A stretch of 64,000 bases of DNA, from positions 2,480,001 through 2,544,000 of the forward strand of contig NZ_CP012601.1 of the NCBI RefSeq assembly GCF_001278755.1. The letters run 5' to 3'. Origin of the DNA: Bacillus sp. FJAT-22090. GTDB taxonomy: Bacteria > Bacillota > Bacilli > Bacillales_A > Planococcaceae. The position numbers were made by a program, and so were the translations under genes. This document shows positions 10,919 through 20,769 of the stretch, in pieces; positions within the stretch are counted from its first letter, which is position 1; each line of letters begins with the position of its first letter. The notes below the pieces were generated by a model. That model was not told where the DNA came from. It saw nothing but the letters and a program-made list of their open reading frames with translations, and did no database searches.

Positions 10919-11981
10919 TCATTCTTTCTAATTTTTCGGCTTGATCCTCCAATATTAATGCATCCACTACTTCATTCAGCTTTCCTTCTAAAATCTGGTC
11001 AAGCTTTTGAATTGTTAAACCGATGCGATGATCCGTCACACGATTTTGTGGATAATTATATGTTCGAATTCGCTCTGAACGGTCACCAGTACCTACGGCA
11101 GATTTACGAACTGCATCATATTCGGCTTGTGCTTCTTGACGGAATTTATCAGCAACCCGAGCACGTAGAATTTTCATAGCCTTTTCTCTGTTTTTAATTT
11201 GCGATTTTTCATCTTGCATGGAAACTGTAATGCCTGTTGGTAAATGCGTCATACGAACAGCTGACATTGTCGTATTAACGGATTGTCCACCCGCTCCAGA
11301 AGATGCAAATGTATCCACACGAACGTCCTTTTCATGGATATCAACATCCACTTCCTCCGCTTCCGGAAGAACAGCAACAGTTGCAGTGGATGTATGAATA
11401 CGTCCACCAGACTCTGTTTCTGGTACGCGTTGTACACGATGGGCACCGTTCTCATATTTCATTTTGGAATAAGCATTCGTTCCATTAATCATGAAAATAA
11501 TCTCTTTGAATCCACCAAGTCCAGTAGGAGAGGATTCCATAATATCAATTTTCCAGCCTTGTGTTTCTGCATATCTACTGTACATTCTGAATAAATTCCC
11601 AGCAAATAAAGCAGCTTCGTCTCCCCCAGCAGCTCCACGAATCTCCATAATAACGTTTTTATCATCATTCGGATCTTTTGGAATCAATAGAACTCTAAGA
11701 CGTTCTTCAAGCTCTGCAATTTGGTTCTCCAAATCATTTACTTCTTCTTTTACCATATCACGCATATCTGCATCGAGCTTTTCATCTAACATCAGCTTTG
11801 CGTCGTTATATTGACTTTTTACATCCTTGTATTCACGGTACGCATCTACTGTCGGCTGCAAATCTGATTGCTCTTTTGAATATTCTCTTAGTTTTTTTGT
11901 ATCATTGACCACATCTGGGTCACTAAGCAATTCATTTAAATTATTATAACGATCTTCTACCGATTGTAATCGATCAAACAT
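10902..11981 (-). CDS. prfA: peptide chain release factor 1
   Basis: Terminates translation at UAA and UAG. The stop-codon reading loop region and the peptidyl-hydrolysis motif [10 protein letters not shown] (GGQ) are both present, as is the coiled N-terminal domain. The frame opens at 11999, but the ATG at 11981 (MFDRLQ) sits behind GAGGTGAG and gives the usual length of 359. A perfect DnaA box at 11047-11055 within the gene is isolated and probably incidental. Confidence 0.96.
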   Translation of the reverse strand: MFDRLQSVEDRYNNLNELLSDPDVVNDTKKLREYSKEQSDLQPTVDAYREYKDVKSQYNDAKLMLDEKLDADMRDMVKEEVNDLENQIAELEERLRVLLIPKDPNDDKNVIMEIRGAAGGDEAALFAGNLFRMYSRYAETQGWKIDIMESSPTGLGGFKEIIFMINGTNAYSKMKYENGAHRVQRVPETESGGRIHTSTATVAVLPEAEEVDVDIHEKDVRVDTFASSGAGGQSVNTTMSAVRMTHLPTGITVSMQDEKSQIKNREKAMKILRARVADKFRQEAQAEYDAVRKSAVGTGDRSERIRTYNYPQNRVTDHRIGLTIQKLDQILEGKLNEVVDALILEDQAEKLERMNDTNV

Positions 11982-12080
11982 CGAGCTCACCTCGTTCATT
12001 TAAGTCTATATCATTCCTATTATAAAGAAAAAGTCTCTTCCTCGCTACTTTTTCTAATGGAGAGTGTTTATTTTTAGTGA

Positions 12081-12481
12081 AGGGAGACTAATTTGTCTAT
12101 GGGAGCAACCATATTAAAATGAAAGCAACCAATTCCAATACATCAGCAACCATTTCTCATTCTCTGATAGATTACGCGTGTAATTATTTTCCTTTTAAAG
12201 TTGCAAAATAGCACTTCGAGACTAATTACGTTGCAACCGAGACCAATTCACAGCTATACGAGACCATTTCCCTCTGAAACGAGACTAAATCCAGAGTAGC
12301 CGAGACCATTTCTCAAAATAAGTCTCTGATAGATTACAGGTGTAATTATTTACCTTTTAAAGTTGCAAAATGGCACTTCGAGACTAATTACGTTGCAAAC
12401 GAGACCAATTCACGGCTATGCAAGACCATTTCCCTCTGAAACGAGACTAAATCCAAAGAAGTCGAGACCATTTCTCAAAAT
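12081..12481 (+). repeat. 21-nt phased GAGACC/GCAACC motif array, locus 1
   Basis: Two copies of a block of about 160 bp each hold five GAGAC(C/T)A motifs whose cores start at 12221, 12242, 12263, 12284, 12305 and at 12383, 12404, 12425, 12446, 12467, exactly 21 nt apart. A diverged block upstream has cores at 12087, 12108, 12128 and 12149. The array fills the prfA-tdk gap and has no ORF. It abuts the tdk terminator. See findings. Confidence 0.85.
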
Positions 12482-12509
12482 AAGAGTTATCTCACGTGAG
12501 ATAACTCTT
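12482..12509 (-). terminator. terminator after tdk
   Basis: AAGAGTTATCTCAC at 12482-12495 is followed directly by its perfect reverse complement, a 14-bp dyad with TTATTTTG on the minus-strand downstream side. It ends the tdk transcript 14 bases past the stop. The last unit of the phased array runs into its left arm. Confidence 0.85.
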
Positions 12510-12522
12510 TGAAGTTCATAAT

Positions 12523-13095
12523 TTATAGAGGTGGATTGGCGTGGCATTTTCGACATACAGGGTAATAAGTGTCATTGCCGCCAATTTGAATTTGCTCCCC
12601 AGTATATACAGGCTTTCCTGCTTCATCCACACGTAAATTCATAATTGCTTTTTTATGGCAGAACCAGCAGATCGTCTTCATTTCCTCGATTTTATCGGCA
12701 TAGATGAGCATATAACGGCTGCCTTCAAATAACTCATTTTGAAAGTCATTTTTTAATCCAAAGCCCATCACCGGAATGTCTAGCTCGTCCACTACTTTAG
12801 TCAATTGTAAAACATGCTCTTTTTTCAAGAATTGTACTTCGTCAATTAACACACAATAAGGTTTTGGTGAATGTTCTTTTACCAATTCATATAAATTCGT
12901 ATCATCATATGTAGCTGTTGCTTTTCTCTTTAAACCTATTCTACTAGAAACATATCCTACTTCATCTCTTGTATCGATTCCAGGTGTAAAAATAAGAACA
13001 GGTTTATTTTGTTCTTCATAATTATGTGCAACCTTCAGAATCTCAATAGATTTTCCGCTATTCATTGCACCGTGCTTAAAAAATAATTGTGCCAT
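12523..13095 (-). CDS. tdk: thymidine kinase
   Basis: Phosphorylates thymidine to dTMP (type II TK). The 190 residues contain the P-loop GAMNSGKS, the Walker B segment VLIDEVQFL and a C-terminal zinc site from two cysteine pairs ([14 protein letters not shown]). The ATG at 13095 is preceded by AAGGAG. It lies between prfA and rpmE as in B. subtilis. Confidence 0.96.
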   Translation of the reverse strand: MAQLFFKHGAMNSGKSIEILKVAHNYEEQNKPVLIFTPGIDTRDEVGYVSSRIGLKRKATATYDDTNLYELVKEHSPKPYCVLIDEVQFLKKEHVLQLTKVVDELDIPVMGFGLKNDFQNELFEGSRYMLIYADKIEEMKTICWFCHKKAIMNLRVDEAGKPVYTGEQIQIGGNDTYYPVCRKCHANPPL

Positions 13096-13180
13096 TTGAA
13101 TTCTCCTTGTGAATCTTCTAATTTTCCTCTATTCATTTATAACATAAAGAGGCTGGCATCTACATAGATAATAATCAAAA

Positions 13181-13229
13181 AATCAAAAAAACAAAAATAC
13201 CTGCAAAACACAATTGTGCTTTGCAGGTA
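13181..13229 (-). terminator. terminator after rpmE
   Basis: TACCTGCAAA at 13198-13207 pairs with TTTGCAGGTA at 13220-13229, with a nested CACAA/TTGTG dyad in between. On the minus strand the stem is followed by a long T-rich run (TTTTTGTTTTTTTG). It lies nine bases past the rpmE stop. Confidence 0.93.
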
Positions 13230-13237
13230 CTTGGTAA

Positions 13238-13453
13238 TTAGTTTTTAGCTTCTTCTTTGATACCGTATTTTTTGTTGAAGCGATCAACACGGCCATCCGC
13301 AGCTGCGAATTTTTGACGTCCAGTATAGAATGGGTGACATTCGTTACAGAACTCGACACTGATGTTTGATTTTACAGAACCAGTTGTGAATGTGTTACCA
13401 CATGAACATGATACTGTTGCTTCTTTGTAATCGGGATGAATTCCTGCTTTCAT
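13238..13453 (-). CDS. rpmE: 50S ribosomal protein L31 (zinc-binding form)
   Basis: The 71-residue L31 starts MKAGIHPDY and has Cys16, Cys18, Cys36 and Cys39, the zinc-binding set of the C+ form that in Bacillus is replaced by a zinc-free paralogue under zinc starvation. The frame stays open upstream to 13603, but the ATG at 13453 has AGGAG eight bases before it and matches the family start. It lies between tdk and rho. Confidence 0.95.
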   Translation of the reverse strand: MKAGIHPDYKEATVSCSCGNTFTTGSVKSNISVEFCNECHPFYTGRQKFAAADGRVDRFNKKYGIKEEAKN

Positions 13454-13612
13454 CTCTATCTCTCCTCTCGCCCTGAACCATCTGGAACAGAGTTGGTTAT
13501 AAAACTGATACCTTACACGATCCGATTGATTGCCAACCGTATATGTAGCAGAAAATTGTAAACTTACATTGAACATAATAGCATGTCTGTTATTAAAATG
13601 CAAGTTCTTCGA

Positions 13613-14896
13613 TTATAGAGAAACTTTCCCACTGCGATGCGCTTTCATTTCTACTGCCAGTTGCTCAAAGAATGCTTCGTTCGTTTTTGTTTGTCGAAGT
13701 TTCTTTAAGAAACGCTCCGCAAAATCGGATGAATCGGAAAAAGTTTTGCGAATAGCCCAAAGCTTGTCCAATTGATCTTTTGGAATGAGAAGTTCTTCTT
13801 TTCGCGTACCCGAGCGACGAATATCGATTGCTGGGAAAATACGACGTTCTGCAAGACTTCTATCTAAATGAAGTTCTAAGTTACCTGTACCTTTGAACTC
13901 CTCATAAATTACTTCATCCATACGAGACCCAGTATCAACTAATGCAGTAGCAAGAATCGTTAAACTGCCGCCTTCTTCAATATTACGGGCAGCTCCAAAA
14001 AATCTTTTTGGACGATGGAATGCTGCAGGGTCAATCCCTCCGGAAAGTGTACGTCCGCTTGGAGGGATTACTAAATTGTATGCACGGGCAAGACGCGTGA
14101 TTGAATCCATTAAAATGATTACATCACGTTTATGCTCTACTAAGCGCATTGCTCTTTCTAAAACAAGTTCCGCTACTTTCACATGATTTTCTGGCACTTC
14201 ATCAAACGTGGAGCTCACAACATCCGCCTTTACCGAACGTTCTATATCGGTAACTTCTTCTGGACGCTCATCTATTAATAAAACAATCAGTTCCGCATTT
14301 GGATGATTCGTCGTAATAGCATTTGCGATTTCTTTTATTAATAACGTTTTCCCTGCTTTTGGAGGTGCAACAATTAAACCACGCTGTCCGTATCCAACAG
14401 GTGCTACCAAATCCATTATGCGAGTCGATAGTTTTTCAGGAACGGTTTCTAATTTAATATGGCAGTCCGGATATAAAGGTGTTAGAGCAGGAAAATGAAC
14501 TCGTTCCTTCGCTATTTCTGGATCTTCACCATTTACTAGTTCCACATGAAGTAGGCCGTAATAACGTTCACTTTCTTTTGGAGGACGAACTTTTCCTGTT
14601 ACTTTATCACCATTTCGAAGGTCAAATCTTCTAATTTGAGATGCCGAAATATAAATATCCTCTGAACTCGGAGAGTAGTTAATAGGACGTAAGAATCCAA
14701 AGCCCTCTTGTTGAATAATCTCTAAAACACCTTCCATGAAGAAGAAGCCTTCTTGTTCTGCTCGAGATTTTAAGATAGCAAAAATAAGTTCTTTCTTTGT
14801 AAGCTTGCTATACGCTGCAATTTTGAACTTTCTTGCAAGTGTATAAAGCTCTTTTAGAGTCATACTTTCTAACTCATTAATTGTTGTTTGTGTCAT
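13613..14896 (-). CDS. rho: transcription termination factor Rho
   Basis: A hexameric RNA helicase that ends transcripts. The 427 residues have an N-terminal SAP-like segment (about 10-48), an S1/cold-shock RNA-binding domain (about 52-120), and the ATPase with Walker [10 protein letters not shown] and the secondary channel region [11 protein letters not shown]. It is followed by rpmE after a short gap. The 500-bp upstream region contains a repeat and a hairpin but no obvious autoregulatory structure that I could define. Confidence 0.96.
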   Translation of the reverse strand: MTQTTINELESMTLKELYTLARKFKIAAYSKLTKKELIFAILKSRAEQEGFFFMEGVLEIIQQEGFGFLRPINYSPSSEDIYISASQIRRFDLRNGDKVTGKVRPPKESERYYGLLHVELVNGEDPEIAKERVHFPALTPLYPDCHIKLETVPEKLSTRIMDLVAPVGYGQRGLIVAPPKAGKTLLIKEIANAITTNHPNAELIVLLIDERPEEVTDIERSVKADVVSSTFDEVPENHVKVAELVLERAMRLVEHKRDVIILMDSITRLARAYNLVIPPSGRTLSGGIDPAAFHRPKRFFGAARNIEEGGSLTILATALVDTGSRMDEVIYEEFKGTGNLELHLDRSLAERRIFPAIDIRRSGTRKEELLIPKDQLDKLWAIRKTFSDSSDFAERFLKKLRQTKTNEAFFEQLAVEMKAHRSGKVSL

Positions 14897-15121
14897 TGGC
14901 GTTGCACCACTCTTTATTTTATTTTTATGTTCCTATTTATTTTTGGGAATCAAATACAACAAGTTGAATTTGCGACAACTATTGCTCTCCTTTAGATTTA
15001 CTACATTTTTTAATGGCTTCACCTAAATGGATTGTCTACACTTATCTATTTGTAACTGTTGATTAAGGTTAATAGGATTGAAGTTTGTTAAGAGGATACC
15101 CAATCAGAATTGGCTGATTAG

Positions 15122-15226
15122 AATGTTAACAAATGCAGTTTTAGATGTCGTGAACTTAGAATACCTCGACTGACAAGCGTTTTCAAGACTTTTTGAGGTC
15201 CGACCTTCTGATTTATGCATTTGTCT
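15122..15226. repeat. dispersed MITE-like repeat, copy B2 (degenerate), in the rho-glpX gap
   Basis: AACAAATGCA...AGATGTCG and its imperfect reverse complement (ending near 15226, around ATGCATTTG) flank about 100 bp. The core matches the other copies in CTCGACTGACAAGCGTTTTCA and GTGAACTTAG-type blocks. The rest of the 14897-15399 gap shows no ORF, only the hairpin described next. Confidence 0.5.
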
Positions 15227-15304
15227 CCAAGATGACCTAATCTGTTATGGAGGGTATTCATGTGAGAAGTTTTATTTTATCACGCTTTATGTAAGACTCT
15301 CATG

Positions 15305-15357
15305 AAGGAAGCACAACAAAGCTTATGTTGACAGGCAACATCTTTGAAAGCTTCCTT
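15305..15357 (-). other. two-level hairpin downstream of glpX
   Basis: AAGGAAGC (15305-15312) pairs with GCTTCCTT (15350-15357), and inside it ATGTTG (15325-15330) pairs with CAACAT (15336-15341). It lies just past the glpX stop in the glpX direction. There is no U-tract, so it may be a processing site or 3' stabiliser rather than an intrinsic terminator. Confidence 0.5.
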
Positions 15358-15399
15358 GGAGTCTAAACTACTATTTAAATTAAGCGATAAAAGTTATTC

Positions 15400-16362
15400 T
15401 TATAGAACTAAATTCGGTTTTTTCTTTAAGCTGTGTCTTCCTTCAACAAAACGAATTGTACCTGATTTAGCTCTCATAACGATTGAGTGCGTTGAACCAA
15501 ATGCGCCTTTGAATTGTACTCCACGAAGAAGTTCACCGTCTGTTACACCAGTTGCTGCAAAAATCGCATCGTCACCTTTTACTAAGTCTTCCATACGTAA
15601 AATTTTGTTTACGTCTAGTCCCATTTTAATACAACGAGCAAGCTCTTCATCATTTTGAGGCACTAGTTTTCCTTGTATTTCTCCGCCTAAACATTTTAAT
15701 CCAACTGCAGAGATCACTCCCTCAGGAGCTCCACCCATTCCAAATAAAATGTCAACGCCAGTATTATCAAAAGCGGTGTTAATAGCTCCAGCTACATCAC
15801 CATCATTAATTAGCTTAATACGTGCACCAGCAGATCTAATTTCATCAATAATTTTTTGATGACGGTCGCGACCTAAAATTGTTGCCACTACGTCTTGTAT
15901 GTCTTTATTTTTTGCACGTGCAACTGCTCGTAAATTATCAATAACAGGTGCGTTAATATCAACTTGACCAACAGACTCTGGACCTACTGCCAGTTTGTCC
16001 ATATACATGTCTGGAGCATGAAGTAGATTTCCACGATCAGCAATTGCAAGAACTGCAAGAGCATTCCATCCACCTGAAGCTACAATATTTGTACCTTCTA
16101 ACGGATCCACTGCCACGTCAACTTGGGGACCACCAGTTCCATGTCCAAGCTTTTCTCCGATATATAACATCGGTGCTTCGTCCATTTCACCTTCCCCAAT
16201 TACTACGACACCTTCCATTGGAATTGTGTCAAAAACTGTGCGCATTGCAGTAGTTGCTGCGTCATCTGCTTCATTTTTTAATCCGCGTCCCATCCAGCGT
16301 GCAGATGCGATTGCTGCTGCCTCTGTTACACGAACTAATTCCATTGATAAACTACGTTCCAT
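15400..16362 (-). CDS. glpX: fructose-1,6-bisphosphatase class II
   Basis: Hydrolyses fructose 1,6-bisphosphate to fructose 6-phosphate in gluconeogenesis. The 320-residue GlpX shows the metal and substrate motifs [17 protein letters not shown] and [10 protein letters not shown]. The ATG at 16362 is preceded by GGGAGG. It follows murA2 and precedes rho, as in Bacillus, and stands close to fba and tal, so the sugar-phosphate genes are grouped. Confidence 0.95.
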   Translation of the reverse strand: MERSLSMELVRVTEAAAIASARWMGRGLKNEADDAATTAMRTVFDTIPMEGVVVIGEGEMDEAPMLYIGEKLGHGTGGPQVDVAVDPLEGTNIVASGGWNALAVLAIADRGNLLHAPDMYMDKLAVGPESVGQVDINAPVIDNLRAVARAKNKDIQDVVATILGRDRHQKIIDEIRSAGARIKLINDGDVAGAINTAFDNTGVDILFGMGGAPEGVISAVGLKCLGGEIQGKLVPQNDEELARCIKMGLDVNKILRMEDLVKGDDAIFAATGVTDGELLRGVQFKGAFGSTHSIVMRAKSGTIRFVEGRHSLKKKPNLVL

Positions 16363-16450
16363 TTAATATATGCCTCCCGTTTTACGGTTTATATTCCGGT
16401 CTGTGTTTCTTCCTGTACCATTGTAGCATATTTGTCAAATAAGAAAAGTA

Positions 16451-16521
16451 AGGCGCCGGTTATCAGCAACGAGTTTGCTAACATGCAAAATGGGCATTTT
16501 GCCTTGTGCTGATAGGCGCCT
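16451..16521 (-). other. large multi-stem hairpin between murA2 and glpX
   Basis: AGGCGCC (16451-16457) pairs with GGCGCCT (16515-16521). After a 3-base bulge, TATCAGCA (16461-16468) pairs with TGCTGATA (16507-16514). An inner GCAAAAT/ATTTTGC stem sits at 16485-16502. On the minus strand the structure is followed by TTACTTTTCTTATTTG, so it may terminate murA2 transcription. It is larger than a usual terminator. Confidence 0.6.
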
Positions 16522-16541
16522 ATAGTCTGAGTGGAAGTACT

Positions 16542-17819
16542 TTATTCTGAGTTTACTTCTATTTCTTTAATTTCCACTCTTCTAATATCTGCTCCTAGTC
16601 CTCGAAGCTTTTCAATAATGGAACTATAGCCACGTTCTATATGGAAAATATCTTGAATCTCCGTTTCACCCTCAGCAATCAATCCAGCAACTATAAGAGC
16701 TGCTCCAGCCCGCAAATCACTCGCTCGAACAGTGGCGGCTTCAAGCTTGGCTGGCCCCGTAATAATAGCTGTTCTACCATCCACTCGCCCATTAGCGTTC
16801 ATACGGCGTAGTTCATCAATTTGCTTGAATCGAGCTGAGTAAATAGTATCGGTAATAACGGAAGTTCCGTTAGCTTGCGTTAACAATACCGAAAAAGGTT
16901 GTTGTAAATCCGTAGGAAACCCAGGATACACAAGAGTTTTCACATCGACTGCTTGTAAATTTTGAGCTTTCGGAATGAATATCTTCTCTTCGTGCTCCTC
17001 CACTTTTACTCCCATTTCTCGTAGTTTTGCTGTTAATGCTTCTACATGAAATGGAATCACATTGTCAATCGTGATACCGTCACCTGCTACAGCAGCCATA
17101 ATCATAAATGTTCCGGCTTCAATTCGGTCTGGAATGATTGTGTGCTTTGTCCCGTGTAATTCTTCAACACCGTCGATTCGAATGACATTCGTCCCAGCAC
17201 CTTTTATATTCGCTCCCATATTTGATAGCAATGTGGCAACATCAATAATTTCTGGTTCTTTTGCAGCATTTTCAATAATCGTTCTACCTTTTGCAAGTAC
17301 TGCAGCAAGCATAATATTAATAGTTGCCCCAACACTTACGACGTCTAAATAAATTTTCGTGCCAACCAATTTTTCTGCACGTAAATAAATAGCGCCATGC
17401 TCATTCGATACGTTAGCACCTAAAGCCTCAAAGCCTTTAATATGCTGATCTATTGGGCGAGGTCCCAAGTGGCATCCTCCAGGTAATCCAATAGCCGCTT
17501 TATTAAATTTTCCAAGAAGTGCACCCATTAAATAATAAGATGCTCGCAGCTTTTTAATATTGCCATTTGGCAAAGGCATATCCACCACATTTGTAGGATC
17601 AATTGTCATCGTTCCGTCTTCAAATGTGATTTTTGCACCTAATTCTTCTAGAATATCTTTCAATGTCCACACATCTAAAATCTCTGGCAGGCCTTCAATA
17701 GTTACTGGAGAGTTCGCTAACAAGGAAGCAGGAATTAGCGCTACTGCACTATTTTTTGCCCCGCTTACCTTAATCGTACCATGTAAACGATTAGCTCCTT
17801 TTATTTTATAAACTTCCAT
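16542..17819 (-). CDS. murA2: UDP-N-acetylglucosamine 1-carboxyvinyltransferase (second MurA, MurZ/MurA2 type)
   Basis: Catalyses the first committed step of peptidoglycan synthesis, adding enolpyruvate from PEP to UDP-GlcNAc. It is the target of fosfomycin. The 425 residues keep Lys22-Asn23 and the catalytic Cys116 in [12 protein letters not shown]; presence of Cys rather than Asp predicts fosfomycin sensitivity. The position beside tal, fba and spo0F identifies it with B. subtilis murAB/murZ, the second copy. Confidence 0.93.
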   Translation of the reverse strand: MEVYKIKGANRLHGTIKVSGAKNSAVALIPASLLANSPVTIEGLPEILDVWTLKDILEELGAKITFEDGTMTIDPTNVVDMPLPNGNIKKLRASYYLMGALLGKFNKAAIGLPGGCHLGPRPIDQHIKGFEALGANVSNEHGAIYLRAEKLVGTKIYLDVVSVGATINIMLAAVLAKGRTIIENAAKEPEIIDVATLLSNMGANIKGAGTNVIRIDGVEELHGTKHTIIPDRIEAGTFMIMAAVAGDGITIDNVIPFHVEALTAKLREMGVKVEEHEEKIFIPKAQNLQAVDVKTLVYPGFPTDLQQPFSVLLTQANGTSVITDTIYSARFKQIDELRRMNANGRVDGRTAIITGPAKLEAATVRASDLRAGAALIVAGLIAEGETEIQDIFHIERGYSSIIEKLRGLGADIRRVEIKEIEVNSE

Positions 17820-17838
17820 ACGTTTCTCCTTCGTCTTG

Positions 17839-18486
17839 TTACTCGCTCTTACGATTGTTCCAATCCGCTAGAAATCCTTCAATTCCTTTATCTGTTAAAG
17901 GATGATGGAATAGTTGTTTTAATACTTTAAATGGAGTTGTAGAAATATGAGCACCATTTAAAGCTGCATCCGTAATATGCTGAGGATGTCTGATGGAAGC
18001 TGCAATAATTTCTGTATCAATGTTGTGAATAGCAAAGATTTGAGCTATTTTCGCAATCAGTTCCATTCCATCATGCCCAATGTCATCTAAACGGCCTAAA
18101 AATGGCGATACATATGTTGCACCTGCGCGAGCTGCCAATAGCGCTTGGTTTGCACTAAAGATAAGCGTCACATTTGTTTTGATTCCTTCTGAACTAAAAA
18201 CTGCGCATGCTTTTAACCCTTCAGGTGTCATCGGTAATTTCACCGTAATATTCGGTGCAATTGCTGCAAGTTCTCTACCTTCTTTAATCATACCCTCTGC
18301 ATCCAATGCAATTACTTCTGCACTTACAGAACCATTTACTAATGCTGTAATTTCGCGAAGGCGATCGTGAAATGAAATATTTTCTTTCGCCACTAGCGAA
18401 GGATTCGTCGTAACTCCGGATAAAATACCCCATGCGTGTGCTTCTTTAATTTCCTCAAAATTAGCTGTATCTATAAAAAATTTCAT
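17839..18486 (-). CDS. tal: transaldolase / fructose-6-phosphate aldolase family (YwjH)
   Basis: The short transaldolase type of about 215 residues, starting [10 protein letters not shown]. The Schiff-base lysine lies in [25 protein letters not shown] context (the family lysine is in ITVKLPMT). The true activity within this family (transaldolase or fructose-6-phosphate aldolase) cannot be told from sequence here. The frame opens at 18558, but ATG 18486 has GGAGG upstream and is the conserved start. It lies between murA2 and fba. Confidence 0.9.
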   Translation of the reverse strand: MKFFIDTANFEEIKEAHAWGILSGVTTNPSLVAKENISFHDRLREITALVNGSVSAEVIALDAEGMIKEGRELAAIAPNITVKLPMTPEGLKACAVFSSEGIKTNVTLIFSANQALLAARAGATYVSPFLGRLDDIGHDGMELIAKIAQIFAIHNIDTEIIAASIRHPQHITDAALNGAHISTTPFKVLKQLFHHPLTDKGIEGFLADWNNRKSE

Positions 18487-18579
18487 CTTAATAAGTTCCT
18501 CCTTATGATGGAAAAATAGGAGAAGCTTCTGTATGTTCACTAGAAGACTTCTCCCCACATTCTATTATATCTTACTGAT

Positions 18580-19437
18580 TTATGCTTTATTAGAGCTTCC
18601 AAATTCGCGCATTTTACCAATAACGGTTGTTTTAATAGCATCACGTGCTGGTGTTAGGTATTTACGTGGGTCATACTGATTTGGATTTTCATCCAAATAT
18701 GCACGAATCGCTTTAGTAGCAGAAATTTGGTTTTCCGTGTTCACATTGATTTTAGCTGTCCCTAATGAGATTGAGCGTTTAATATCATGTGTAGGAATAC
18801 CTGTTCCACCATGTAATACTAACGGAAGATCTGCTAATTTTGAAATCTCTTCCATTTCTTCAAAACCTAAATTAGGTTCACCTTTATAAGGGCCATGAAC
18901 TGAACCAAGTGCTGGCGCTAAGCAATCAATTGCAGTACGTTTCACTAATTCCGCACATTCCGCAGGATCAGCATAAATAACGCCATCTGCTATTACGTCG
19001 TCTTCCTGCCCACCTACTGTACCAAGCTCTGCTTCTACAGAAACGTTGTGTGCGTGTGCATAATCCACTACTTTAGAAGTAATTTCTACGTTTTCTTCAA
19101 ATGGATGATGAGAAGCATCAATCATAACAGAAGTGAATCCAGCATCGATTGCTGCTTTACATTTATCAAAACTTGAGCCGTGATCTAAGTGAATTGCCAC
19201 TGGAACTGACGTTTTATAGTCTTCCATTAGACCTTTTACCATATGTACAACTGTTGTAAAGCCGCCCATATATTTTGCCGCACCTTCGGATACACCTAAT
19301 ATAACTGGTGATTTTTCTTCCTCTGCCGCTTGTAAAATAGCTTGAGTAAATTCAAGGTTATTAATATTGAATTGCCCTACTGCATAACCTTCTTTTTTTC
19401 CTTTTTCAAGCATTTCTTTCATCGATACTAAAGCCAT
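18580..19437 (-). CDS. fba: class II fructose-1,6-bisphosphate aldolase
   Basis: The zinc-dependent glycolytic aldolase that cleaves fructose 1,6-bisphosphate to DHAP and glyceraldehyde 3-phosphate. The 285 residues contain the metal histidine segment IHLDHGSSF, Glu and Asp in the HPFEENVE region, and [15 protein letters not shown] precedes the ATG at 19437. It lies between spo0F and tal as in B. subtilis fbaA. Confidence 0.96.
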   Translation of the reverse strand: MALVSMKEMLEKGKKEGYAVGQFNINNLEFTQAILQAAEEEKSPVILGVSEGAAKYMGGFTTVVHMVKGLMEDYKTSVPVAIHLDHGSSFDKCKAAIDAGFTSVMIDASHHPFEENVEITSKVVDYAHAHNVSVEAELGTVGGQEDDVIADGVIYADPAECAELVKRTAIDCLAPALGSVHGPYKGEPNLGFEEMEEISKLADLPLVLHGGTGIPTHDIKRSISLGTAKINVNTENQISATKAIRAYLDENPNQYDPRKYLTPARDAIKTTVIGKMREFGSSNKA

Positions 19438-19619
19438 TCCAATGGACCTCCTCTATTTTCATACACTCTCATTTGTACATCATTTTTCTCTCTCTAATTT
19501 ATCTGTTGCAGACGCCTGTTATTCAAGTTACAGAAATATATTGTTGTAAAAGCTAAACTGCGTCCTCCACTTTTCATCATAACAAAAAAAGGCCATGTTT
19601 TCCACTGCCTGCCTATGTA

Positions 19620-19979
19620 CTACTTCTTTAATATATTATTTACTGCATCACGCACTTCGAATATATCAAAAGGCTTAGTAAAGTAAAGAGAAGCACCTAA
19701 ATCCTTTGCTTCTTGAATTAGGTTTAACTCTCCATATGCTGTCATCATCATGACAGGTAAATTTGGATACTTTTCTTTAAGTAAAGTTAAGATTTTTATT
19801 CCATCCATACCTGGAATTTTCATATCTAATAATACACCATCTAAACTTTCCTCACTAGCAATATCCAAAGCTTCTGGGCCATTAGCCGCTAAGCTCACTT
19901 CGTAGCCTTCCTGTGAAAAAACTTCTTTTAAGAGCATTCGTATTCCTAGTTGATCATCTACGATTAATATGTGTTTCAT
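19620..19979 (-). CDS. spo0F: sporulation phosphorelay response regulator Spo0F
   Basis: A single-domain response regulator that passes phosphate from sporulation kinases to Spo0B and then Spo0A. The receiver fold has Asp8, Asp9 and the phospho-acceptor Asp52 ([11 protein letters not shown]), then Thr in MMTAYGEL and Lys in FTKPFD. There is no output domain. A TTG at 19988 is in frame, but ATG 19979 is better placed behind AAGGGG and gives 119 residues, as in B. subtilis. It is divergent from ywjG. Confidence 0.94.
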   Translation of the reverse strand: MKHILIVDDQLGIRMLLKEVFSQEGYEVSLAANGPEALDIASEESLDGVLLDMKIPGMDGIKILTLLKEKYPNLPVMMMTAYGELNLIQEAKDLGASLYFTKPFDIFEVRDAVNNILKK

Positions 19980-20120
19980 GATGTACAAACCCCTTTTATT
20001 AAATTTTCCCCTTCTATACTATTCGCTATTAATATACATATTCCTTCTAAAGATTCTAAAAAATACCCATTTTACGTTTATCTTTTCCTACACTATAATA
20101 AAAATTGAGGTGAAAAAAGA

Positions 20121-20639
20121 ATGAAAATGTTAACGACACAAGTGACAGGTCTCCTCCAAAGAATAGTAAATTCGGAGGAAGAAAATATTGAAGAAACTGC
20201 TAGACTTCTTGCACAAGCGGCTGCAAGAGAAGGCTTTATATACTTTGCAGCATTCGGTGAAATGGAAAGTATTACGATAAATGCAGAAAATGCCGTAGAA
20301 AAATTCCCAAGTTTGAGAGTTTGGACTTCCAATTCCGAACTTACAAGTGCAGATCGCGTTTGGATCATCACTAGATCTAGTGAAAACGAAGATGCTCTAG
20401 CGCTTGCAGAGAAATTAAGTGCAGAATTTATTCCGTTCAGTGTACTTGCTGCTGAAAATCATAGTAATGAAAACAAACTAGCGAATCTTGCTTATACATA
20501 TATTTCTTTGAAACTTACCAAAGGCTTACTACCTGCTGAGGATGGCAGCAGAATCGTTTTACCTTATGCGCTAAGTGCAATGTTCGTATACGAGGCTGTC
20601 AAAATGAAGCTAGACGAGATTCTTTTAAACGAAGATTAA
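20121..20639 (+). CDS. ywjG: DUF2529 family protein YwjG
   Basis: A 172-residue protein of the family encoded beside spo0F and pyrG in Bacillus. The fold is probably SIS-like (alternating beta strands and helices, IYFAAFGEME, RVWIITRSSENEDA), suggesting binding of a phosphosugar or nucleotide, but no function is known. GAGGTG precedes the ATG. It is the only plus-strand gene between 1 and 47.8 kb and converges with pyrG. Confidence 0.85.
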   Translation: MKMLTTQVTGLLQRIVNSEEENIEETARLLAQAAAREGFIYFAAFGEMESITINAENAVEKFPSLRVWTSNSELTSADRVWIITRSSENEDALALAEKLSAEFIPFSVLAAENHSNENKLANLAYTYISLKLTKGLLPAEDGSRIVLPYALSAMFVYEAVKMKLDEILLNED

Positions 20640-20653
20640 AAATTAGCATCAAT

Positions 20654-20690
20654 ATGCCCATGGAAATAAGAAATTTCCGTGGGCATTTTA
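20654..20690 (+). terminator. terminator after ywjG
   Basis: ATGCCCA-T-GGAAAT (20654-20667) pairs with ATTTCC-G-TGGGCAT (20673-20686), followed by TTTTATATT. It begins 14 bases past the ywjG stop. Confidence 0.9.
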
Positions 20691-20769
20691 TATTAACTTG
20701 GATTCTAAGGGTATCACCTAAAGATTAGTCGCTGTTTTTATTGTTAAGTTTCACTGTTAATAAATTTAT

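Noticed and set aside
11047-11055. Isolated perfect DnaA box in prfA
   Set aside because: A single 9-mer inside a coding sequence; no neighbouring boxes.
12200-12480. Heptad peptide encoded by the 21-nt repeat
   Set aside because: Each reading frame checked contains stop codons at fixed positions in both blocks, and no start or ribosome site is present.
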